From Spartobacteria bacterium UBA695 (GTDB lineage: Bacteria; Verrucomicrobiota; Verrucomicrobiia; Chthoniobacterales; Chthoniobacteraceae), in the NCBI GenBank assembly GCA_002298145.1, contig DBMP01000023.1, forward strand, positions 154,009 to 218,008: a stretch of DNA of 64,000 nucleotides, written 5' to 3'. This document shows, in pieces, positions 24,876-33,800 of the stretch. The translations under genes were made by a program, and so were the position numbers. Under the pieces are notes generated by a model. That model made no database searches, was not told the DNA's origin, and was given only the letters and a program-made list of their open reading frames with translations. Position 1 is the stretch's first letter; each line of letters starts with the position of its first letter.

Positions 24876-25268
24876 CTATGCAACCAACGCAATCGCCGTG
24901 GACGCCTCGGGAGTGGCAGCGGCCCATTGCCGAACCACCGCATGGCTTTGCGAACTCAGCGGAACGGTCACTTTTTCCCCTCCGGGCAAGATCTGCGACA
25001 AACTTCCATCGCGGGAAACCGATAACCGGACCGTCGCCCCGGAACCTGCGGAAGCCAAGAGGGACTGGACCTCGGGCAGCGCCGCCACATTTTGCTGGAT
25101 CGCACCCGCGCTGTTTTTTCCACCCGAGGCAGCATGGTTGAGCAATGTCTGGAAGTCCGTCGTCTGGGACGCCTCGGCAGCCTGCGCCTGCGCATCCGCC
25201 GCGCGGTTCCAACGTTGGAGAGCCGATGTGGCCAGGGAGGTAATGGCAGGTATGGCAAAGGGAAACAT
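24876..25268 (-). CDS. Unknown protein, first gene of the flagellar cluster
   Basis: I do not recognise this 130-residue protein. It is read from the ATG at 25268 (MFPFAIPAITSLATSALQRW); an ATG five codons earlier lies before the predicted transcription start. The N-terminal third is Ala/Gln-rich and probably helical. The C-terminal third, SGATVRLSVSRDGSLSQILP followed by GGEKVTVPLSSQ, looks like a small beta domain. There is no clear signal peptide. Its own sigma-54 element and place before flgB suggest an early flagellar role, perhaps a rod- or hook-associated export substrate. Confidence 0.6.
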   Translation of the reverse strand: MFPFAIPAITSLATSALQRWNRAADAQAQAAEASQTTDFQTLLNHAASGGKNSAGAIQQNVAALPEVQSLLASAGSGATVRLSVSRDGSLSQILPGGEKVTVPLSSQSHAVVRQWAAATPEASTAIALVA

Positions 25269-25283
25269 ATCGTCATGTTGCAT

Positions 25284-25299
25284 AGCACCCCATGTGCCA
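25284..25299 (-). promoter_or_regulatory. Sigma-54 (-24/-12) promoter of the first flagellar gene
   Basis: The minus strand reads TGGCACATGGGGTGCT: a perfect -24 half and a one-base deviation (GTGC for TTGC) at -12, at correct spacing. The predicted start is near 25273, five bases before the ATG at 25268. Confidence 0.65.
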
Positions 25300-25377
25300 C
25301 CGGCCCGTCCCCGGAGGCCGAAAACCGGAGGATTGCATCTTCCCTGAAGCTTGGTTTATGCTTTCCCAAGGTCAAGA

Positions 25378-25842
25378 ATGAACGAAAAGCCTCTGAATTT
25401 TCCGCAAGACGAAACTTTTCCACCCCAGGGAAAAGGCGAGGTGCTTTTGTTGGTGGACAGCGAAAAATCAGTGCTCGAAATGGCCTCCATCGTCTTTGGT
25501 CTGGCCGGTTACAAGGTCATCACCGCCGACAACTCGGCAAAGGCGTTTGAAATTTACCACAAACAGAGCAAGAAAATCGACGCCGTTCTCCTGGACTGGT
25601 CGATGCCGGCCATCGGCGGCGTTACCCTGAGCCGGAAGCTCGTGGACATTAACCCCAGGGCGAAAATCATCGTCTCAGGCAGGCAGGATTTTCCCCAAAA
25701 CGAACTGGAGCTTCGGAAACTTGGCGTCAGATATTTTCTTTCTCAACCCTATAACGTCACCGAGCTTCTCAAGGCCGTCCATGAGACAATTCACCCCGGC
25801 AGCGCGAATCAGCGCAAACGCTCCAACCTGCCACCGGGATAG
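25378..25842 (+). CDS. Stand-alone response-regulator receiver domain, partly degenerate active site
   Basis: A 154-residue CheY-like protein with no output domain. The start ATG at 25378 has AAGG six bases upstream. The beta1 end reads LLLVDSEK, so only Asp27 of the usual Asp pair remains. The phosphorylation site is Asp73 in VLLDWSMP. Ser100 takes the Thr/Ser position. The normally invariant Lys is Gln123 in FLSQPYN. It may be phosphorylated weakly or work without phosphorylation. It is divergent from the flagellar cluster and convergent with the glycosyltransferase, whose 3' end it overlaps by 34 bp. Confidence 0.85.
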   Translation: MNEKPLNFPQDETFPPQGKGEVLLLVDSEKSVLEMASIVFGLAGYKVITADNSAKAFEIYHKQSKKIDAVLLDWSMPAIGGVTLSRKLVDINPRAKIIVSGRQDFPQNELELRKLGVRYFLSQPYNVTELLKAVHETIHPGSANQRKRSNLPPG

Positions 25843-27812
25843 ATAGGCCGGAGCTTATCCCTTGCCGCCAGCCGTTCGGCCCACCATTTTTCGTAATCGC
25901 CGATCGTCTGCACTTCGATTTCGTCGTGATTCACCTGGCTGCCAACCTCCAGGCAGACATCCAGATTCGAAAGGTCCGGCCGGGGCATATCCCCATTCAA
26001 GAACCGCTCCCACATCGTGGAGTACAAACCCTCAAGGCTGCGCACCAGCAACGGCATATCGAAAAGCGTGCAGGTATCGCGCCCCGCACGCAACCTCTCG
26101 CGCAAAGGATGGAGCAGCGCAGGCGTGTTGCCCAGGACCACGGCGCAGTTAACGTATTCGCGTGCCGAGGTAAAGCAGAGCTCCGGGATTCCCGCCGAGC
26201 GCACCAGGCTGCCGCAGACGCGGGAGGCAAACGAGCGACCGCTCAACGTGAGAACCGGCACCCCCATCCACAAAGCATCCGATGCCGTGGTATGCGCGCC
26301 GTAAGGCGTCGTATCGAGGAATAAATCCGCCAGAACATAACGGGCCAGGTGAAAAGGGTTCGCCAGTTTCTCCGCGAAAATCACCCGCTCCGGCGCAATG
26401 CCGTGCTGAGCGGCGTGTTCCTTCAAGCGCTTGTTGGCCGCCTCGGTACTGCTTAAAAGCCAGAGCACGCTACCGGGAACCTGCTTAAGAATCATCAGCC
26501 AACGCTCGAAGGTCGACCGGGTGATCTTGTGCGCACCGTTGAAACAGCAATACACCAACGCATCCTCCGGCAGCCTGGCCTCGGCGCGCGTGGGCGTATG
26601 CGGCGCGACATTCCGTTTGCGATTGCTCGGCTGATAGCACGGCAGCCGCAGCACCTCTTCGGAGTAGTAGATTTCCTGATCTTTTGAAATGATCCAATCA
26701 TCTGCAATCACATAATGATGGTACGGGCTGCCCATGCTCCCCGGGTACCCCAGCCAGTTCACAATCACCGGCGCGGGCCGCAGCGCAATCAGCTTGACGC
26801 GGGCCTCTCGCGTATAACCATTGAGATCCACAAGAATCTGGATACCGTCCTCCCGCATGCGCCGGGCGGCAGCAGCATCGTCCAGGCCTGTAATGGGAAT
26901 CCAGTGATCCGAGGTCGCCTGGAAGTTCGCATGCAGCGGGTCTTTCGCCTCCGGGCCGCAGTAATAGGCGAACACCTCCACCTTGGTGCGGTCGTGCAAT
27001 CCGAGCACCTCCGTCATCAAGTAACCCAGCGCATGTTCACGCAAATCCGAGCAAAGGTAGCCAATCTTGAGCGGCCCGGTGGCGCTGGCCGCCCTTGGCC
27101 AAGCATCGAACGCCCCCACCGGCATCCCCACATCGAGCTTGTTGTAGTTCCACGACATCGCCAGTTGCAACAGCGGGTCATCCGTATATGCCGCGGCGGA
27201 GAGCGGCGACATCCCGCCCATGAGCGTCTCCCGGTCCACCCGCTCCCACGGTGCCACCACCGGCCATTTACATTGCCGCTGCCGGAGCGCGACGTAATGC
27301 TGAGCAACATCCCTTTGGCGCGGATCAATTTCAAGACTCTGCCGCAGCATCTCCTCGGCGGGTTCATCCTGATCCGCCGCCTCAAGCACCCGCGCACTCT
27401 GGTTAAGAGCCGTTGTTTTATAAGTAACATTCGAGCCGTTGAGCGTCGCAAGCTTTGCCGAAACCGCCGACCATTGCACAATGGACATCCCGGAGTTACC
27501 CAGCCGCTCGTAAATGCGCCCAAGGTTAATATAGGCAGGCATAAACTCCACGTTGATGGCAATGGCCCGCTCCAGGCACTCACGGGCGGGCTGCAATTTT
27601 TCCGCGTCCGAGAGAATCACCGAATAGTTGAAAAGAATCGCATAGAGCAGCGGGTTATCCTGGTTATGCTCGATCCATGTCGCATAAAGCGTTTCCACGG
27701 ACTGCGTTTGCCCGCTTTGCTTGAAGGTTTCCGCCGCACGCATCAGGTCCGCCACGCTCATCTTGCGCGACATAGAGTCCAGCATCGCTGTCGTAAGAAT
27801 ATCGTTGGTCAT
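25809..27812 (-). CDS. TPR protein with O-GlcNAc-transferase-type (GT41) catalytic domain
   Basis: The 667-residue product has a TPR-like helical region at about 20-175 (for example LYAILFNYSVILSDAEKLQP and FMPAYINLGRIYERLGNSGM) followed by a GT41/SPINDLY catalytic domain at about 247-600. OGT landmarks are LKIGYLCSDLREHALGYLM with His260, GYPGSMG at 355-361, FNGAHKITRSTFERW with Lys429 at the UDP-phosphate-binding position, and HTTASDALWMGVPVLTL at 507-523. Such enzymes O-glycosylate Ser/Thr of cytosolic proteins. It starts 16 bp after the giant Ser/Thr repeat gene, its likely substrate. No signal peptide. Confidence 0.92.
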   Translation of the reverse strand: MTNDILTTAMLDSMSRKMSVADLMRAAETFKQSGQTQSVETLYATWIEHNQDNPLLYAILFNYSVILSDAEKLQPARECLERAIAINVEFMPAYINLGRIYERLGNSGMSIVQWSAVSAKLATLNGSNVTYKTTALNQSARVLEAADQDEPAEEMLRQSLEIDPRQRDVAQHYVALRQRQCKWPVVAPWERVDRETLMGGMSPLSAAAYTDDPLLQLAMSWNYNKLDVGMPVGAFDAWPRAASATGPLKIGYLCSDLREHALGYLMTEVLGLHDRTKVEVFAYYCGPEAKDPLHANFQATSDHWIPITGLDDAAAARRMREDGIQILVDLNGYTREARVKLIALRPAPVIVNWLGYPGSMGSPYHHYVIADDWIISKDQEIYYSEEVLRLPCYQPSNRKRNVAPHTPTRAEARLPEDALVYCCFNGAHKITRSTFERWLMILKQVPGSVLWLLSSTEAANKRLKEHAAQHGIAPERVIFAEKLANPFHLARYVLADLFLDTTPYGAHTTASDALWMGVPVLTLSGRSFASRVCGSLVRSAGIPELCFTSAREYVNCAVVLGNTPALLHPLRERLRAGRDTCTLFDMPLLVRSLEGLYSTMWERFLNGDMPRPDLSNLDVCLEVGSQVNHDEIEVQTIGDYEKWWAERLAARDKLRPIYPGGRLERLR

Positions 27813-27828
27813 ACTCGCTTAAAAAAAA

Positions 27829-30800
27829 TTACAGAATTGCGTCTTTAATCGCCTCAAGCTGCTCCGTGCTCATCACGGCCAATTGCTCCGAAGTCAGCGC
27901 CCCCAGCTCCGTCCCATTGAACATCGCAATCGCCGTCGTCGTCAGCGCGGCAAGCGTTGTCGTGGTAATCTCCGTCATGGTCGTCGTGGTAATAGCCCCG
28001 AACTGCGTCGCAGACATATTGGCAATCAACGTCGGAACCACGATGCCGAGCTGCACGCCCGTCAACGCGCCGATTTGATCCGAGGTCATCGACGCAAGCA
28101 GCGTCGTCGAAAGACTATTCCACTCCGTGCTAGTAAGGCTGCCGATTTGAGTTCCACTCATCGCCATGATCTGCGTGGTGGAAAGCGCATTGAGCTGACC
28201 GGTATCGAACGCTCGGATTTGCATCCGCTGCAAGCCGCCCACCTGCCCCGTGGTAAGCGCCTTGATTTGCGCCGTCGAAAACGCATCAATGGCCGTGATC
28301 GTCAGCGCGGCAATCTGCGTATCGCTCAGCGCAGCCAACTGAGTCAGCGTCATATCCGCAATCTCGCTCGTCGTCAAACCGCTGATCCCAGAAGACGAGA
28401 GCGCCGCAAGCTGCCGCGAAGTCAGCGTCTCAAATTGCTCCAGCGACAACGCACCGATCTGCGTCGCCGCCAGGCCGCTCAGTTCCGTAGCCGTCAGGAG
28501 CAGGATTTGCGTCGTCGTCAGGCCCGCGATCTGCGTCGTGGTCAACCCCGTAATCCCGGTAGCCGAAAGGCTGCCAAACTGCATCGTCGTCAGCTGCGCG
28601 AATTGTGCCGCCGTCAAACCGGAAACCGCCGTGTCGGTCAGCGCCATCAATTCCGCTGGCGTCAGCGACACTACCTGCGTCGTCGTCAACGACTCCACCT
28701 GGCTCGCGCTCAAGCCGCTAACGCCCGTGGTGGAAAGTTCCGTTAGCTGCGTAGTCGATAACGCGGCAAGTTGGGTGGACGTCAGCGCCGCCACCTGCGT
28801 CGAAGTCAACCCGCCCAATTCGGTGGCGGTCAAAACGCCGATCTGGGTCGTGGTCAGGTTGACAATCTGCGTGGTCGTCAGCGCCGCGATACCCTTTGCC
28901 GAAAGGCTCGCCAGCTGGGTTTCAGTCAATTGAGCAAGTTCATCGGTCGTCAACCCCGAAAGCGCCGTCGTCGAAAGCCCCGCCACCTGCGTCACCGTCA
29001 ACGCCGCAAATTGATCATCGGAGAGGTACCCGATCTGTTTATCAGTCAGACCGTATACCCCGTTAGTGGAAAGCGCGGCGACCTGGTCCGTCGTCAATGC
29101 GCCAAGTTGCGTGGAACTCAACTGCCCGACCTGGGTCGAAACCAACCCAGCGATTTCGGTCGTCGTCAGATTACCTAGTTCCGTCGTCGTTAGCGCCGAG
29201 ACCTGCGTCGTCGTCAACGCCCCCACTTGCTCTTGCGTCAATGCGGCGAGCTGCTTCCCGGTAAGCGAGGCAAACTGCGTGGCCGTCAAACCAGTCGCGC
29301 CCGTCGTGGAAAGCGCGGCAATCTGCGTCGTCGTGAATGCCGCAAGCTGCTCCTTGGACAAAGCGGAAACCTGGCTCGATGTCAGCCCCGCGATCTCCGT
29401 GGTCTTCAGCGATAGTAGCTGAGTCGTACTCAATGCCGCAATCTGCGTGATAGTCAGCGCACCAATCTCCGTTGTGGTCAGGCCTTGTAGTTGCGTTGTC
29501 GTCAACGCATTCAGCAGCGTCGTAGAGAGCGCCTGAACCTGCGTGGTCGTCAAGCCGCCAAGCTCCGTGGCAGTCAGCGCCCTGAAAGCCGTGCTCGATA
29601 GCGATTCAAACTGGGTCTCGCTCATTCCCTTGATCGCCGTGGCGGAAAACGCGGCGATTTGCTGTGTCGTCAACGCCGCCAGCTGCGTGGTCGTCAATGT
29701 GGAAACCTGCGTCGAAGTCATCCCGGCAATCTCCCCCGTCGTAAGGCAGGTCAACTGCGTGGATGTCAGCGTAGCCACCTGTTTTGTCGTCAGCGCGCCG
29801 ACCTGCGTCGAGGTCAGCGCCGCAAGTTGTTTCGTAGTCAGCGCCGCAAGTTCGCTCGTCGTCAAGTTGCTCACACCCGTCGTCGAGAGCGCGGCCATTT
29901 GAGAAATCGTCAGCGCGGCAAGTTGACTCGTGGCCAATGCCGCGACCGTCGTGGCATTCAAGCTGGCAATTTGCGTCGTCGTCAACGCCGCGATTTGATC
30001 CGTGGTCAGCGCCTGCAATTGCGTGGCCGCGAGGATCGCGATGCCCGTAGTCGGAAGCCCCTGAATTTGCGTCGTCGTCAGCGAAGCAAGCTGCGAAGTC
30101 GTCAAAGCGCCAAGCTGCGTCGTGTTCAACGAACCGAGCTCTGTGGACGTCAACGCCCCAAGCTGCGCCGCGGAGAGCGCCCCCAGTTGCGTCGCCGTCA
30201 AGCCGCTGAAAGCCGTCGTAGAGAGCGCGGCAACCTGCGTCGTATTCAACGCCGCAAGCTGCGTGGTGCTCAGCGAGGCGAGCTGGCTATCGCTCATACC
30301 GCCGAGTTCAGTACTCGTCACCACGCCCCATTGGGCAGCCGTAAACGACGAAAGCTGAGTGGTCGTCAACGCGCCAAATTGCGCCGAAGTCAACGCCGCC
30401 AGCTGGCGCGTCGTCAGCGCCGCAAGTTCGCTGGCAGTCAAAACGCTGATCGCCGTGGAATCAATCGCGGCGATTTGAGACGAGGAAAGAGCAGCCACCT
30501 GGGCCGTCGTCAACGCAGCGGCAGCCGCGGTGGTCAAAACGCCCATTTCCGTCGTCGTAAGCCCGGCCACTTGCGTAGTCGTCAGCGCACTAATCTGCGA
30601 CGCCGTCAGCGCCGCAAAGGCCTCTGTATCCAGGCTTCGAAGCTGCGTAGTCGTTAGGTTGGAAATTTGCGTCGCAGTTAGCGCGGCGATTTGCGTATCG
30701 CAGAGACTCGCTACCAAAGTCGTCGTCAACGCCGCGATCTGCACCGCGGTCAACGCCGCCATTTCCGTCGTTGTGAACCCGTCCGCACCAGCAACCGATA

Positions 30801-33800
30801 TCGCGACCAACTGCGTATCCGATAAAGCGCCCAACTGAGCCGCCGTTAGCGCCGAGACCTGAGTGGAAGCCATGCCGCTGATTTGGGTATTACTGAGTCC
30901 AGCAATCTGCGTGACCGACAGAGACTGGATTTGCGTTTCCGTCAACGCCCCAAACAGCGTCTCCGTCAGCGCCGAGAGCTGCGTGGTGCTCAGCGTCTGC
31001 AACTGCGCCGCAGTCAACCCGGTAATCCCCGTGGTGGAAAGCGCTGCAAGTTGCATCGTGGTCACCAGACCGAGCCGTTCCGGTGCCAATGCGGCGATTT
31101 GCGTGCTCGTGAGCCCGCCAAACTCGGCGGCCGTCAGCGCCCCCAACTGCGTGGCAGTCAACACCGCCAAAGCAGTCGTGGAAAGACCGGGAACCGCGCT
31201 CGCGGAGAACGCCGCAACCTGGCTTGCAGAAAGCTCTTCAATCTGCGTCAATGCCATCGCCGCGACCTGCGTGCTCGTCAAACCGCCGATGCCCGTGGTG
31301 CTCAAGGCCGCCATTTGCGAAGCGCTCAGCGCCTTCAACTGCGTGGTAGCCAACGCACCCGCCTGGGCCGCCGTCAGCGCGCCGATCTGCCGGGTGCTCA
31401 GCGCGCCAATCTCGTCCACCGTCAGTCCGCCGACCCCCGTGGTGGAAATGGCAGAAATCTGCGTGATATTCAGGACGCCCAACTGCGTCGTAAGGAACGC
31501 GGAGATTTGCGTGGAAGTCAGGCTGCCGAGAGCCGTCGTGCTGAGCGTCGTAAGTTGAGCGAGCGTTAGCACCGCAATTTGATTAGCCGTCAGATCCCCC
31601 ATCTGAGTCGGCGTCAGGCCGTCAAGCTGCGTGGAGGTCAGGCTCGCGACGTCGATCGTCGTCAAGCCCGCGATCTGACGGTCACTGAGGCTGCCGATGG
31701 CCGTGGAAGTCAGCGCCGTAAACTGGGCGAACGTCAAGGCGTCGAGCTGGGTAATCGTGAAGCCGCCCATCGCCGTGGAAGTCAGCGCCGCCACTTGGCT
31801 CGTGGATAGCGCGGCAAGCTGCGTGAGCGCCATAGCAGCGATCTGGGTATCCAGTAATCCCGAAATCTCGGTCGTCGTCAGCAAGGAAATCTGGGTGGAA
31901 TCAAGCGAAGAGAGCTGCGTGGATTCCAGCGCGCCAACCAGGGTGGCCGTCAGCGCAGCCCATTGAACCGAGGAGAGCGCGTCCAATTCCGTGGCACTTA
32001 ATCCGCGGATCGCCGCAGTGGAGAGCGCCGCGAGCTGCGTCGTATCCAACGCGGCAATCTGGACTGTCGTGAGCGCGCCCATGCCCGTGCTCGTGAAGCC
32101 CTGCGCCTGCGTCGTCGTCAGCGCCGCAAGCTGCGTTGCCGTCAACGCACCAAGCTGGGTCGTCGTCAGCGCCCCGATGCACGAGCTGCCCAGCCCCTTG
32201 ATCTGCGTGATCGTCAACGCGGCCACCTGCGCGACGTCGAGTTGGCGGAATTGCGTAGTCGTCAGCGCCCCGATGGCGGTCGAGGACATCGCGGTCAGTT
32301 GCGCCGCCGTCAGCGAGGCAAGCTGCGTAGCCGTCAGGCCCGTCATCTGCGTGCTCTCTAGCGCCGCGAATTGCGTCGTGGACAAGGCCGCAAGCTGCGT
32401 GGCCGTCAGCGTCCCCAAGGCGGTTCCCGTCAGGCCCTTGATCTGGCTAACCGTGAACACCGCAAGCTGGCTGGCGCTCAAGGCATCGACCGCCGTCGTG
32501 GTAAGCGCCGCCAGCCCGGCGCTGGTAAGGCCCCGCAGCTGAGTCGCCGTCAGCACGGCAATCTGCGTAGAAGTGAGGCTGCCCATCGCCGTGGTCGTCA
32601 GCGCGCCGAGCTGCGTGGACGTCAGCCCCTGCACCTGCGTCACCGTCAGTTCGCTCAGCTCCGTGGAGGTAAGGCCGCTCACCTGGGTCGTCGTCAACGC
32701 GCCAATCTGCGTGGACGCCAGCGCCGCCACCTGGGTTTCGGTCAGCACACCGATGCCCGTGCTGCTGAGGCCCTTGACCTGCGTGGAACTCAAGGCCGCA
32801 AGCTGCATGGCGGTCAAGTCACCGACCTGCGTCATCGTCAACGCGCTCAATGCCGTCGAGGTCAACGCCGCCAGTTGCGTGGTCGTCAAAACACCAAACT
32901 GCGCTTCGGTAAACCCACTGATCTGCGTAGTCGTTAGCGCGGAAATCTGCGTGGCCGTTAAGCCGACAAGCTGGCTCGTTTTCAACGCTCCAATGCCGGA
33001 ACTCGTCACCCCCTGAACCTGCGTCGTCGAGAGCGCCCCAAGCTGCGTAGCGGAAAGCTCTGCCACGGCCGTAGTTGTCAGCGCCGCAAGGCCCGTACTG
33101 GTAAGACCCTTCAACTGCGTTGCGCTCAGAGCATTCACCTGCGTATCGAGTAATCCCGCAACAGCCGTGGCGGTCAGCGCCCCGAGTTGAGTGGAAGAGA
33201 GGCCTGCCAGCTGCGTCGTTGTAATGCCGCCGACCTGCGCCGAGGTCAGCCCGCTCATTTGCGTCGCGGAAAGCGCCGCAAGCTGCGTGACGCTCAACGC
33301 TGCAAGCTGCGTATTGGCCAGCGCGCCCAGCCCCTCGCTGGTCAACCCTTGCACCTGCGCCGTGCCCAAGGCCGCGAGCTGCGTCCCGGTAAACCAGCCC
33401 ACCTGAGCCGTCGTCAAGCCGCCCAATTCCGTGGCCGTCAGCGAGGTGAGCTGCGCGGAGGTCAAATTCTGGAACTGATCTTCAGTTAGCCCCGTTACTT
33501 GCGCCGTCGTCAGCGAAGCGATTTGCAGGGGCGTCAACGTCTTGATCTGCGTCGTCGTCAACGCCCCGATGCCCGTGCTCGTAAGGCCTTGGAGCTGGGT
33601 CGTGCTCAGGATGCTCAACAGCCCCGAGGGAAGCTCCGCGATCACAGTAGTTGTCAGCGCACCCAGCCCGGTGCTGGTAAAGCCCTGGACCTGCGCCGTG
33701 GTCAGCAGTTCAGCCTGCGCGTCGGTGAGCCCGCACAGCGCCGTGGCAGTCAGCGCCCCGAGCTGCGTGGAACTCAGCGCGCCAAGCTGCCGCGAGGTCA

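Noticed and set aside
25333..25362. TTGCAT-N18-TATGCT as a promoter of the response regulator
   Set aside because: The predicted start would fall inside its own Shine-Dalgarno sequence, leaving about nine leader bases; judged chance.
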